Part shown: piece after piece, positions 19,336 to 27,592 of the stretch
How positions within the stretch are numbered: the stretch's first letter is position 1
Layout of the letters: every line of letters begins with the position of its first letter
Assembly: GCF_900167975.1 (NCBI RefSeq)
Contig: NZ_FUZU01000001.1
Coordinates: 67,001 to 131,000 of the forward strand
Length of the DNA: 64,000 nucleotides
DNA from: Ohtaekwangia koreensis
GTDB taxonomy: Bacteria > Bacteroidota > Bacteroidia > Cytophagales > Cyclobacteriaceae
Direction: 5' to 3'
Notes under the pieces: model-generated
Told to the model about the DNA's origin: nothing
The model's input: only the letters and a program-made list of their open reading frames with translations
Databases searched by the model: none
Position numbers and translations under genes: made by a program

Positions 19336-19365
19336 ATAAAAAAACCAGATGTACACTACACCTGG
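19336..19365 (-). terminator. Terminator between the ABC permease gene and the histidine kinase
   Basis: In gene sense the stem is CCAGGTGTA / TACATCTGG (19345-19353 and 19357-19365, one mismatch) with a three-base loop, followed immediately by a seven-T run. It lies between the permease stop at 19404 and the kinase ATG at 19317. It supports the later kinase start and suggests the kinase is not simply co-transcribed with the ABC genes. Confidence 0.7.
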
Positions 19366-19403
19366 CTTTATAATCAATTACGATTTATAGCGACTTCGCG
19401 AAA

Positions 19404-20705
19404 TCAGTTCTTCATCATGAACCATTTCATTAATACTTTATAATTTACTCTAGTGCCGTGCATCAGAATGCCTACGCGATAAATTCTTCCAGCCACCCAG
19501 GTCGTGAATATAAATCCTCCAATCAGCAATAAAATAGAAAGACCAAGTTGCCAGAGCGGAACTCCAAATCCAATCCGCCCCATCATAGCAATCGGAGATG
19601 TTATAGGTATTATGGAAAGCCAAACGCTGATAGGCCCATGCGGATCTTTTAGTATAAACATGAACAAGCTCATATAGGATATCAACATCGGAATGGTGAT
19701 TGGGAACATAAACTGTTGTGCTTCTGCCGGACTATCTACTGCAGAGCCAACAGCAGCGAACAAGGCTCCGTATAGTAAATATCCTCCGAGGAAGTAGAAT
19801 ATAAAACAAGAGCCAATATACGCCCACGGTAAAGACATGAACTGCTCCATGTTTTTAGACATCTCAGATGTAGCAGCAGCCTGTTGTGCAGCCGCTTCCG
19901 CGGAAATTTGTTGCATGGCTTGCTGTTGAGGAGGATCTATACCCAAAGCGCCAAGAACCCCAAAGGTCAAAGTCGTCATCAGGATAATCCAGATTAAAAA
20001 CTGCAGTAGGCCTACCGACGCTAGTCCGAGGATCTTACCCATCATCAATTGAAAAGGCTTTACAGAAGAGACAATCACTTCTACCACTTTGCTGGTCTTC
20101 TCTTCAATAATGCCCTGCATAATCTGCGCACCATAAATGAAGATGAACATATACATGAGTATACCTGCGGCCATGCCGATGCCCGCAAGAATCATGGAGT
20201 TGCTGGATTTTTCCTCCTCACCACTTATCGTAATAATGTTTACATCCGTCTTCAGACTATCCAGAAGTTTCTGATCTATTTTCATCTGCAGCATTTTTAA
20301 ATCTCTGAGTTGTGACTCAAATAGATTTTCAATTGCAGAGATGTCGTCAATGCTCGGTGATATTTTCGTGTATAGCGTTATACCTTTTGGTTTGGATGGA
20401 GATATAGCGGGTATATACAGGAAGCCAAAATCACCGTTGGATTTATAGGCTGTCTTTCCTTCATTCACAGAACCATGAAATTTTTTAAATATATACTTGG
20501 ATGAATCAGGCTTGAATAATTTTGATTCATCTATATACTGAATAACTTCTTTTCGTTTGTTCTTATCCTGTTCCTTGCCGATAAACACCAACAACCCGAT
20601 AATAGCAGGGAAAACTAATGGTATAAGGATCGTGGCAATTAAAAATGATTTCTTCTGAACACGATTCAGGAATTCACGCTGAACAATTAACCATATCTTA
20701 TTCAT
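19404..20705 (-). CDS. ABC-2 type transporter permease (NatB-like)
   Basis: The membrane half of a Nat-type ABC exporter, 433 residues. The N-terminus NKIWLIVQREFLNRVQKKSFLIATILIPLVFPAIIGLLVF is the usual cytoplasmic lead-in plus first helix. A large extracytoplasmic domain covers about 45-180. A cluster of five or more helices follows (for example ILAGIGMAAGILMYMFIFIYGAQIM, the segment after SSVKPFQLMMGKI, and the last two near 350-415). A Gln/Ala-rich insert (QQQAMQQISAEAAAQQAA) lies around 255. The reading frame overlaps the ATPase gene by eight bases, so synthesis is coupled. NatAB exports sodium in Bacillus; the substrate here is not determined. Confidence 0.88.
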   Translation of the reverse strand: MNKIWLIVQREFLNRVQKKSFLIATILIPLVFPAIIGLLVFIGKEQDKNKRKEVIQYIDESKLFKPDSSKYIFKKFHGSVNEGKTAYKSNGDFGFLYIPAISPSKPKGITLYTKISPSIDDISAIENLFESQLRDLKMLQMKIDQKLLDSLKTDVNIITISGEEEKSSNSMILAGIGMAAGILMYMFIFIYGAQIMQGIIEEKTSKVVEVIVSSVKPFQLMMGKILGLASVGLLQFLIWIILMTTLTFGVLGALGIDPPQQQAMQQISAEAAAQQAAATSEMSKNMEQFMSLPWAYIGSCFIFYFLGGYLLYGALFAAVGSAVDSPAEAQQFMFPITIPMLISYMSLFMFILKDPHGPISVWLSIIPITSPIAMMGRIGFGVPLWQLGLSILLLIGGFIFTTWVAGRIYRVGILMHGTRVNYKVLMKWFMMKN

Positions 20706-21609
20706 CGGAACCTCCTTTCACTAACGTGATAAATATTTCACTCATGGTCGGGACTTTTTCAATAAAGTTGTGTACTTCGGTAATATCTGTTAAGTCACGG
20801 ATCAGTTGATTAGGACTCTCGTTTCCATTCACTTTAATGAGTGATCTGAAATATATATCTTCTAAATTTTTCTGTTCGATCAATTCATACTTGGCAGGTA
20901 AACTGAAAGCTCCTTTATGTTCAACTGAAAATGTGCTGGTTCTATACATTTCCTTCACCTGCTTTTTAGAACCTTCGAGTATCTTTTTAGACTTGTTGAT
21001 CAAGGCTATATGGTCGCAAAGATCTTCTACAGTCTCCATGCGGTGGGTAGAAAAAATGATAGTACATCCTTTCTCTTTCAGTTCAAGAATTTCATTTGTG
21101 ATGAGCTGTGCGTTTACCGGATCGAACCCGGAGAACGGTTCATCTAAAATGATCAGGCGAGGTTCATGCATCACGGTGCTGATGAACTGAATTTTCTGAG
21201 CCATCCCTTTACTCAGATCTTCAACTTTTTTATTCCACCAATCTGTGATTTCGAATTTCTTTATCCAGGCTTTACTTTTATCAACGGCTTCTTTTTTACT
21301 GAGGCCTTTGAGTTGAGCAAAATACGTGAGCTGTTCACCTACCTTAAGTTTTTTATAGAGGCCTCTTTCTTCCGGCAGATAACCGATGGTGCCGATGTGC
21401 TTACCTTGAAGCTTCTCACCGAAAATCGAAATCTCTCCGCTATCCGCGTTGATGATCTGATTGATGATTCGGATGAGTGTAGTTTTACCGGCACCATTAG
21501 GACCGAGCAATCCGAAGATTGTTTTTTGAGGAATGGTGAGGCTCACCGAGTCAAGCGCTGTATGATTGGTATAGCGCTTGGTTACATTGTTGGCAATTAA
21601 TGCTTCCAC
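20698..21609 (-). CDS. ABC transporter ATP-binding protein (NatA-like)
   Basis: The cytoplasmic ATPase of the exporter, 303 residues. It has Walker A GPNGAGKT at 36-43, the signature DLSKGMAQK near 133-141, Walker B LIILDEPFSGFD at about 153-164, and the H-loop STHRM. A C-terminal extension from about 225 to 303 is typical of NatA/CcmA-type subunits that pair with ABC-2 permeases. The start is GTG; there is no suitable ATG before the conserved first strand (EALIANNVTKRY). An inverted repeat TTGATAC/GTATCAA sits 12-34 bases upstream and may be an operator. It overlaps the permease gene by eight bases. Confidence 0.92.
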   Translation of the reverse strand: MEALIANNVTKRYTNHTALDSVSLTIPQKTIFGLLGPNGAGKTTLIRIINQIINADSGEISIFGEKLQGKHIGTIGYLPEERGLYKKLKVGEQLTYFAQLKGLSKKEAVDKSKAWIKKFEITDWWNKKVEDLSKGMAQKIQFISTVMHEPRLIILDEPFSGFDPVNAQLITNEILELKEKGCTIIFSTHRMETVEDLCDHIALINKSKKILEGSKKQVKEMYRTSTFSVEHKGAFSLPAKYELIEQKNLEDIYFRSLIKVNGNESPNQLIRDLTDITEVHNFIEKVPTMSEIFITLVKGGSDE

Positions 21610-21620
21610 GTAGGTTGATT

Positions 21621-21643
21621 TTGATACGTTCAGTTAGTATCAA
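21621..21643 (-). promoter_or_regulatory. Inverted repeat upstream of the ABC ATPase gene, possible operator
   Basis: TTGATAC (21621-21627) and GTATCAA (21637-21643) are perfect seven-base inverted arms with a nine-base centre, located 12-34 bases before the GTG start. Placement and symmetry fit a dimeric repressor site. No regulator gene is adjacent, and a hairpin in the leader is an alternative. Confidence 0.35.
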
Positions 21644-21722
21644 TACTCGTGAAAGAATTACTGGAAGAGAATTAAAAGTTTTAAAATCTTGAATAGATCA
21701 AGATGGAATTCAGTAACGAAGA

Positions 21723-22622
21723 TTACGGTTGGCTCTCTTTGAATATGATGTTACCCATAGAAACATCAAGGTCGAACGTCAAAGCGTTTTTAGGATCCTT
21801 GCTATAAGCAGCATTCGTAAATGTGTTATCGTTGATCTTCGTGAGGCTGGAAGGAACCTTTACGCTGCAAAGCCAGGAGTCATGAATCTTTACAATAACA
21901 GCAGTCTCTTTATTTGGAAGAATGATCGTTAAGTTGCCAGCACCAACGCTACCCTTTACTTTATTTTTCACTAAAGGCTTGTTGCTGAAATCCAATGTCA
22001 TATTGCCGAAGCCTACATCAGCCATTACAAAACGCGTGCGTGAGAGGTTAAGATTTTTAACATTGACAGAACCCAAATCCACCTTGATGAAAAAAGTGTC
22101 CATGTCAATTTGATTTTCAAGCGATGACGTGTAGCCCACGTTGACATTAGCGCTGCCGGAACTGATCTTAAGTTTACGAATAGCAAGACCCGACAAATCT
22201 ACATTTGCATTTCCTACGCCGTAGTTGAGTTCAAGGAAATACGGTTTCATATCGGTGAGGTACATCTTCCAAAGCTTGTCGCCAGAAGTTTTTTCCGCCA
22301 CGCCAAAAAAGTTAGCAGATATAGATTGCCCTAAACTTTCAGTTTGAGTCTCTTCGAGGTTAAGAAGTACTTCACAAGTTTTACCTTTTACTTCTTTTCT
22401 GAAGTTATGCGCGTAGTCTGTTTCAGTCTGATTGCTGAAAACATTTAAAATTTCCGGATTCTGGCTCGGTTTGATATAGCAATTGCCACTATTAGTTCTT
22501 AGGCTAAGCTTGATATTTTCACATGCCTGGGCATCTTCTACCGTGAATTGCTTCTTGATCTGCCCGCACACTATCCCCGTTATTGCAATTCCGAAACATG
22601 TTAACCAAATCTTCTTATGCAT
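21723..22622 (-). CDS. Secreted toastrack-like (DUF2154/LiaF-C type) protein
   Basis: 299 residues with a signal peptide (HKKIWLTCFGIAITGIVCG) and no further membrane segment. From about residue 125 the chain repeats short strand-turn units with regularly spaced Gly and Asn: LNYGVGNANVDLSG, LKISSGSANVNVG, VDLGSVNVKNL, ADVGFGNMTLDF, GSVGAGNLTIIL, DVSMGNIIF. This is the right-handed stacked strand pattern of the toastrack/DUF4097/LiaF C-terminal group. Such proteins are often envelope-stress associated, but function here is not established. It stands alone between the ABC operon and dnaJ; the dnaJ terminator lies just upstream. The start is an ATG. Confidence 0.65.
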   Translation of the reverse strand: MHKKIWLTCFGIAITGIVCGQIKKQFTVEDAQACENIKLSLRTNSGNCYIKPSQNPEILNVFSNQTETDYAHNFRKEVKGKTCEVLLNLEETQTESLGQSISANFFGVAEKTSGDKLWKMYLTDMKPYFLELNYGVGNANVDLSGLAIRKLKISSGSANVNVGYTSSLENQIDMDTFFIKVDLGSVNVKNLNLSRTRFVMADVGFGNMTLDFSNKPLVKNKVKGSVGAGNLTIILPNKETAVIVKIHDSWLCSVKVPSSLTKINDNTFTNAAYSKDPKNALTFDLDVSMGNIIFKESQP

Positions 22623-22690
22623 GCTGAATAATTACGGCCTCACCGTCCGTAGGTTACATAGTGTAAGGTTAAACTCCAAATTAAAGAAAA

Positions 22691-22721
22691 ACCCCGTCTT
22701 AATTTCTAGTTAAAACGGGGT
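22691..22721 (-). terminator. Intrinsic terminator of dnaJ
   Basis: Arms ACCCCGTCTTAA (22691-22702) and TTAAAACGGGGT (22710-22721) pair with one mismatch around a seven-base loop. On the minus strand TTTTCTTTAA follows. It begins 27 bases after the dnaJ stop. Confidence 0.85.
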
Positions 22722-22747
22722 CTGCTTAAAAAGGGTTGGCTAAAATC

Positions 22748-23872
22748 CTAATTAAAATATTCTTTCATGCGCTCAAAAAAACCTTTTTCACTTCCATCTG
22801 GCTGTGGCTGGAAGTTTGGCGAGTCGCGTAGACTTTCAAGCTTGGCTCTTTCTTCTGATGTTAGTTTTTTTGGAGTCCAAACGTTTACATAAATCAATTG
22901 GTCTCCCACTTCGTAGCCGTTCACATCTTTTAGCCCTTTACCGCGTAAACGGAGGATTTTTCCGCTTTGCGTGCCGGGTTCAATCTTGATTTTAAGCTTG
23001 CCATTAACTGACGGAACTTCTACAGAAGTACCAACGGCAGCATCAATCACGCTGATATACAGTTCGTATATCAGATTATTTCCATCGCGCTTCAGGTGCT
23101 TATCTTCCTGTTCTTCGATCAGGATCAGCAAATCTCCGGCAACACCGCCTGGAGCTTCGTTACCTTTGCCCGACATTGCGAGTTGCATTCCATCGCCAAC
23201 GCCTGCAGGTATTTTAACACTCAGAATTTCTTCTTTCGAAACCAAACCTGAATTGTCAACTCCGGCTGGACGCTTGTCTATAATTTGACCTGAGCCATCA
23301 CATGAGGAACATGTAGAGGCTGACACCATCTGGCCGAGCATCGTATTAACAACTTTTTTAATCTGCCCGGTGCCATGACAGGTGGGGCAAGTTTTAAACG
23401 TGACGCCTTCGGCACGAACCAGACGATTTACTTTTATTTTTTTCTCTACGCCATTCGCAATCTCGTCAAGTGATAACTTGAGTTTGATCCGAAGGTTGGT
23501 TCCTTTTCGCTGACGTCTTCCGGTATTTCCGCCTCCTCCAAAGAAACTATCGAAGGGACTTCCTCCTCCACCTCCGAAGATATCTCCGAACTGGCTGAAG
23601 ATGTCTTCCATGTTCATGTTATGGCCGCTATATCCACCGCCACTACCTGGCATAGAGTGTCCAAAGCGATCATACTTGGCACGCTTGTCAGCATCGCTTA
23701 ATATTTCGTATGCCTCTGCAGCTTCTTTAAATTTTTCTTCAGCTTCCTTGTTTCCTTGATTTTTATCAGGGTGAAACTGGATCGCTACTTTCCTGTACGC
23801 CTTCTTAATCTCTTCCTGAGTAGCCCCCTTGCTTACGCCCAGTATTTCGTAAAAATCTCTTTTGGTAGACAT
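22748..23872 (-). CDS. dnaJ: Hsp40 co-chaperone DnaJ with a two-motif zinc domain
   Basis: The co-chaperone that delivers substrates to DnaK and stimulates its ATPase. It has 374 residues: a J domain at 1-70 with HPD at 34-36, a Gly/Phe-rich linker at about 72-125, and substrate-binding beta domains after 200. The zinc region is reduced. Only two CxxCxGxG units are present, at 162-169 (CPTCHGTG) and 188-195 (CSSCDGSG), where E. coli DnaJ has four. By position they correspond to the inner pair (zinc centre II). From memory other Bacteroidota DnaJ proteins share this reduction. The stop is followed by a strong terminator, and grpE lies 43 bases upstream in the same operon. The identification is secure. 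Confidence 0.96.
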   Translation of the reverse strand: MSTKRDFYEILGVSKGATQEEIKKAYRKVAIQFHPDKNQGNKEAEEKFKEAAEAYEILSDADKRAKYDRFGHSMPGSGGGYSGHNMNMEDIFSQFGDIFGGGGGSPFDSFFGGGGNTGRRQRKGTNLRIKLKLSLDEIANGVEKKIKVNRLVRAEGVTFKTCPTCHGTGQIKKVVNTMLGQMVSASTCSSCDGSGQIIDKRPAGVDNSGLVSKEEILSVKIPAGVGDGMQLAMSGKGNEAPGGVAGDLLILIEEQEDKHLKRDGNNLIYELYISVIDAAVGTSVEVPSVNGKLKIKIEPGTQSGKILRLRGKGLKDVNGYEVGDQLIYVNVWTPKKLTSEERAKLESLRDSPNFQPQPDGSEKGFFERMKEYFN

Positions 23873-23915
23873 GTGTTAGTGTGTTAAGTGTTTTGATATA
23901 CCAACGGATTGAGGA

Positions 23916-24494
23916 TTAGCTTCCCACAACCACTTTAGCAAACCGTATCACTTTATCATTCAATAAATATCCTTTTTCTACTACATCCACGACCTTGCCT
24001 TTCAGCTTTTCATCCGGAGTTGGTATTTGTGTAATGGCTTCGTGAAGATCTGGGTTGAACTCAGAGCCCGCACCGGCATCCATTATTTTTACACCATACT
24101 GGTCAAGTGTCTTTTTGAATTTATTATAGATCAGAAAAAATCCTTCGAGCTCTTTGGACTCTTTGTCTTTAAAAGATTTTTCTGCTCTTTCAAAATCATC
24201 TGCTACTGGTAACAATGCTTTAATCAATTGCTCATTCGCAGATTGCACCATCTCCAATTTTTCCTTTGCAGTTCTCCGTCTGAAATTATCAAACTCAGAA
24301 TACAGGCGAAGGTATTTGTCTTTCTGCTCAGCCAATTCTGCCTGAAGCTTCGAAGAGTCAACTTGTCCTTCTTCTTTCACGGCTTTGTTTTCCTCAGCCG
24401 GAGTTTCAGGCAGATTGTCAGCCACCTCATCCGTGTTTTCAGAAAGTATCTCTTCGTTTTGATTCATATCATTTTCTTGTGCTTGATTTCCCAT
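23916..24494 (-). CDS. grpE: Nucleotide exchange factor GrpE
   Basis: It releases ADP from DnaK. The 192 residues have an acidic disordered N-terminus (to about 45), a long coiled coil (LQAELAEQKDKYLRLYSEFD and onward), then the family core with FRRRTAKEKLEM, ALLPVADDFERAEKSF and the beta-wing ending VEKGYLLNDKVIRFAKVVVG. ATG start; an internal Met at residue 10 is an alternative. It is the first gene of grpE-dnaJ. About 50-67 bases upstream lies a motif (CATTAAAA, spacer, TTGGCA) also present before dnaK. The identification is secure. Confidence 0.95.
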   Translation of the reverse strand: MGNQAQENDMNQNEEILSENTDEVADNLPETPAEENKAVKEEGQVDSSKLQAELAEQKDKYLRLYSEFDNFRRRTAKEKLEMVQSANEQLIKALLPVADDFERAEKSFKDKESKELEGFFLIYNKFKKTLDQYGVKIMDAGAGSEFNPDLHEAITQIPTPDEKLKGKVVDVVEKGYLLNDKVIRFAKVVVGS

Positions 24495-24542
24495 GATAAC
24501 GGCTTTTTTGTAAATTAATTAAAGCGCAAATGTCAACAATTT

Positions 24543-24561
24543 TGCCAAAGGTGTTTTAATG
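24543..24561 (-). promoter_or_regulatory. Motif shared by dnaK and grpE upstream regions, copy 2
   Basis: The gene-sense words CATTAAAA and TTGGCA are separated by five bases, against six at the dnaK copy (8878-8897). All 14 fixed bases are identical and both lie at a similar distance from their start codons. The regulator, if any, is unknown. Confidence 0.35.
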
Positions 24562-24600
24562 TCAAACTGGCACTTTGACTTTGATGTAAAGACATCACAT

Positions 24601-24634
24601 AAAAAAAGAATAGAGCTGCAAGGTTCTATTCTTT
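24601..24634 (-). terminator. Intrinsic terminator of the hpt-adk-obgE operon
   Basis: Arms AAAGAATAGA (24605-24614) and TCTATTCTTT (24625-24634) pair perfectly. On the minus strand the stem runs into a TTTTTTT tract. It lies 29 bases beyond the obgE stop. Confidence 0.9.
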
Positions 24635-24662
24635 ATGTTGTTGTTTCTTATGATGATCGCTA

Positions 24663-25652
24663 TTAATGAAGATGTTTCCAGATCAGATCCTTCAACTCTG
24701 TAATGCCTTGATTTGTGATGGACGAAATGAAAATTGTGGGAAGGTCCGTAGGAAGTTCTTTCTTTATTTCTGTCTTCAATTCATCATCGAGCATATCGGA
24801 TTTCGAAATGGCAAGCAATCTTTTCTTATCCAAAAGTTCTGGATTGTATTTGCGCAGTTCGTTTAACAAAATGTCATACTCGGTTTTAATGTCACGAGAA
24901 TCTGCCGGTACTAAAAATAGCAGTAATGAATTTCGTTCGATGTGGCGGAGAAAGCGGATTCCTAATCCACGACCTTCAGCAGCACCTTCTATAATTCCGG
25001 GTATATCTGCGATTACAAAAGAACGATCATCACGATACGGCACAACGCCCAGGTTAGGCGTCAATGTTGTAAAAGGATAATCGCCGATCTTAGGCTTCGC
25101 CGCAGAAACAACAGAGAGTAACGTTGACTTGCCGGCATTGGGGAAACCAACGAGACCAACATCTGCCAGAAGTTTTAATTCCAGAACGATCCACTCTTCA
25201 ATACCGGACTCACCCGGCTGAGCATTCTGTGGAGCCTGATGTGTAGCAGTAGCAAAAAAAGCATTGCCCTTTCCTCCTCGGCCTCCAGGAGTAAGTATAA
25301 ATTCTTGTCCGTCTTCCGTGATCTCACAACGGATCTCGCCAGTCTCGGCATCGCGCGCTACTGTTCCGAGTGGAACCGGAATAATTTCGTCTTTGCCATC
25401 AGCACCCGTTCTATCTTGTTCTTCGCCCGGATTACCACTCGTGGCAATCACGTGCTTGCGATATTTCAAGTGAAGCAACGTCCAGTGCTGAGCGTCTCCT
25501 CGTAAAATTATATGGCCACCACGCCCGCCATTGCCACCATCCGGACCGCCCTTCTGAATAAATTTTTCGCGATGGAAATGTAAACATCCTGCACCACCAT
25601 GTCCGGAGCGTGAACAAAACTTAACGTAATCAATAAAATTAGGAGAAGACAC
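24663..25652 (-). CDS. obgE: Obg-family ribosome assembly GTPase
   Basis: An essential GTPase acting on the large ribosomal subunit and linked to stress signalling. The 329 residues comprise the Gly-rich Obg fold (about 1-158, with [22 protein letters not shown]) and a G domain with GFPNAGKST at 169-177 (G1), [10 protein letters not shown] (G3) and AISKSD (G4). There is no C-terminal OCT extension, as expected for this shorter type. The start is GTG; the family N-terminus [16 protein letters not shown] begins right there and no ATG fits. It is 12 bases after adk in the order hpt-adk-obgE, a common Bacteroidota arrangement, and ends at a strong terminator. Confidence 0.95.
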   Translation of the reverse strand: MSSPNFIDYVKFCSRSGHGGAGCLHFHREKFIQKGGPDGGNGGRGGHIILRGDAQHWTLLHLKYRKHVIATSGNPGEEQDRTGADGKDEIIPVPLGTVARDAETGEIRCEITEDGQEFILTPGGRGGKGNAFFATATHQAPQNAQPGESGIEEWIVLELKLLADVGLVGFPNAGKSTLLSVVSAAKPKIGDYPFTTLTPNLGVVPYRDDRSFVIADIPGIIEGAAEGRGLGIRFLRHIERNSLLLFLVPADSRDIKTEYDILLNELRKYNPELLDKKRLLAISKSDMLDDELKTEIKKELPTDLPTIFISSITNQGITELKDLIWKHLH

Positions 25653-25664
25653 CGTTGTGTAGAT

Positions 25665-26246
25665 TTATACTAGTAAACTTTTATCTATTTCGGTGCAGAT
25701 GTTTTTGAATATAGCTTCAATCTCACCAACACCAATTACCGAAGCATATTTGTTGTGTTCTTTATAGTACTGCGCTACCGCTACAGTCTCAGCCTTGTAA
25801 ACAGCAATTCGGTTTTCTATTACTTCAGGCTTCGCATCATCAGGGCGATTTTCCTTTACGGCGCGCTCTGCTAATCGTTTCTTCAACTCTTCTTCAGGAA
25901 CAACGAGTTCGATCAGAATCGTTATAGGAGCTTTCTTCGACTCCAGTAATTTATCCAATGCTTCAGCTTGAGGAATGGTGCGCGGAAAACCATCGAAAAT
26001 AATTCCGCTGATGGAGCCACTGCCTTTGATCTTGTCGTCAACCATATCAATCACAACCTGATCCGGAACAAGATTACCTTTATCCATGTAACCTTTTGCA
26101 AGTTGACCGAGCGGTGTTCCTTCTTTCAAATGTTTTCGGAAAAGATCTCCGGTTGAAATGTGTGTGAGCGAATACTTCTCAATGATCTTGGTACTCTGGG
26201 TTCCTTTACCTGCGCCCGGAGGGCCAAAGAGAATAATGTTAATCAT
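25665..26246 (-). CDS. adk: Adenylate kinase
   Basis: It equilibrates ATP, AMP and ADP. The 193 residues match the short form without the zinc-bearing LID insertion. GPPGAGKGT is at 8-16 (phosphate loop), HISTGDLFRKHL is the AMP-binding segment, GFPRTIPQAEAL and the Arg-rich ENRIAVYKAET follow. The LID is brief (AERAVKENRPDDAKPEVIENR), normal for the short type. It sits mid-operon between hpt (102 bases upstream) and obgE (12 bases downstream). The identification is secure. Confidence 0.95.
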   Translation of the reverse strand: MINIILFGPPGAGKGTQSTKIIEKYSLTHISTGDLFRKHLKEGTPLGQLAKGYMDKGNLVPDQVVIDMVDDKIKGSGSISGIIFDGFPRTIPQAEALDKLLESKKAPITILIELVVPEEELKKRLAERAVKENRPDDAKPEVIENRIAVYKAETVAVAQYYKEHNKYASVIGVGEIEAIFKNICTEIDKSLLV

Positions 26247-26348
26247 TTCTGCTTACGGTTATAGTGATTGAGATGGGTTTTGGATTTATTTTAAGCTGAC
26301 GAAGATAAGGAATGAAATTTCGATTTTCGATTCGGGATGTACGATTTT

Positions 26349-26918
26349 TTATGCCTCTTCTGTGGGTGTTTCACCGTTTTTAAGAGGCACAGCCTTGTAA
26401 ATTTCCTTCAGGTTTCTGCCAAGCCCATCGTAGTCGAGCCCATAACCTACTACAAATTCATGGTCGATGTCGAAACCAATATATTTCACATTGATCATTT
26501 TTTCACGCGCTGCATGCTTACGAAGCAAGCTCACAACTTCTACTGATTTCGTTCCGAGTCCTTTCAGCTCTTCAATAATTTTCTGCAGTGTAAGGCCGGT
26601 ATCAACAATATCTTCTACAAGAATAACGTCCTGGTTAAACAGACTTGCCTCAAGACCGATAAGTGTTTTCAATTGCCCAGAAGAACTTACTGCGCCTCCA
26701 TAGGATGAAACTTTAACAAACGATACTTTACAAGGCACTTCAATTTGCTTGATAAGATCGGCAGCGAAAATGAATGATCCATTCAGAATAGGTAAAAACA
26801 CAGGCGTTTTTTCTTTATAGTCTGTGTTTATCTCTAAGGCCAGTGCTCTGATTTTTTCCTGGATTTTTGATTTGTTAATGAACTGCTTAAACTGTAAATC
26901 TTTGATCTGCATACACAT
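26349..26918 (-). CDS. hpt: Hypoxanthine phosphoribosyltransferase
   Basis: It salvages hypoxanthine and guanine with PRPP to IMP and GMP. The 189 residues carry the PRPP loop VILVEDIVDTGLTLQKI near 101-117, the flexible-loop segment VKVSSYGGAVSSSG, and the C-terminal FVVGYGLDYDGLGRNL that closes over the purine. The start is one of two nearby ATGs (26918 or 26912). A TATCTTTG -7 box lies 20 bases upstream. It heads the hpt-adk-obgE unit, grouping two nucleotide-metabolism enzymes with a GTPase. Confidence 0.93.
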   Translation of the reverse strand: MCMQIKDLQFKQFINKSKIQEKIRALALEINTDYKEKTPVFLPILNGSFIFAADLIKQIEVPCKVSFVKVSSYGGAVSSSGQLKTLIGLEASLFNQDVILVEDIVDTGLTLQKIIEELKGLGTKSVEVVSLLRKHAAREKMINVKYIGFDIDHEFVVGYGLDYDGLGRNLKEIYKAVPLKNGETPTEEA

Positions 26919-26937
26919 CCCTTTGGTTAAGGGAGCG

Positions 26938-26945
26938 CAAAGATA
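26938..26945 (-). promoter_or_regulatory. Putative -7 promoter element of hpt-adk-obgE
   Basis: TATCTTTG on the minus strand is an exact TAnnTTTG match followed by GCGC, giving a leader of about 16-22 bases. No TTTG -33 box is visible at the usual distance. Confidence 0.45.
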
Positions 26946-26989
26946 AAAGAATTTGGGAGTAGAATTTCAGAATTTATAATTCTGCTAAT

Positions 26990-27592
26990 TCATCGCGTAT
27001 AGCGATGATGTCCTATGATTTTATACTGAAAAAGGCAATCGGATACTTCCTGACCGCGTCCTATATTGTGAACAACCAGGTATCGTAAAGTATCGGATGA
27101 CTTCTGATCAATCACAATTCCAATGTGTGTGATACCACCGCCCAAGTCCCACGATACAATATCTCCCGGAATATAATCGGCAGGTTCGTTTGAGATTTTT
27201 AAAGCATTACCATGACGTGAAAAGAATGTCATGAGATTTGGTACTCTTCGATGATCGATATTTTTATCAGTAGTCTTTAAGCCCCACTTTGCAGGATATA
27301 CTTTAAAATTTTTGACCATGTCTTCGTGTACTTCTTTTTGCAGATCTATGCCCAGCTTTCTATAAGCACGAATCACTACATCGGTACATACACCTTTATC
27401 CGCAGGAACATCTCCATTCGGATATGGAATTGAAAAGTAGGTGGGGTCGTATGTAACTTTTGTTTTTGTTAATTCAAGTGCAGCTGTCGATAAACGTTTC
27501 GAGAATATTTGCTGCGCTATACCGGCAGAGTTGATCCCAACAAAAAGCAGCAGGATCAGAATTTTAAGAAAACCTTTTGATTTAGTATACAT
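26990..27592 (-). CDS. DUF1287 protein, putative NlpC/P60-like cell-wall hydrolase
   Basis: 200 residues with a signal peptide (about 1-27), so it is secreted to the periplasm. The DUF1287 core shows GVCTDVVIRAYRKLGIDLQ with Cys 69, GGGITHIGIVID with His 156 and VVHNIG with His 175. This is the Cys-His layout of papain-like amidases, and DUF1287 proteins are predicted peptidoglycan hydrolases without firm experimental proof. Its ATG lies 11 bases inside the end of the GH109-like gene, so the two are co-translated. It may act on peptide cross-links or on released peptides. A small number of family members are annotated as amidase only. Confidence 0.75.
   Translation of the reverse strand: MYTKSKGFLKILILLLFVGINSAGIAQQIFSKRLSTAALELTKTKVTYDPTYFSIPYPNGDVPADKGVCTDVVIRAYRKLGIDLQKEVHEDMVKNFKVYPAKWGLKTTDKNIDHRRVPNLMTFFSRHGNALKISNEPADYIPGDIVSWDLGGGITHIGIVIDQKSSDTLRYLVVHNIGRGQEVSDCLFQYKIIGHHRYTR

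Noticed and set aside
19318-19377. Longer histidine-kinase start (TTG at 19377)
   Set aside because: It would place a terminator hairpin and T run inside the coding region, and the ATG at 19317 precedes the first membrane helix naturally.
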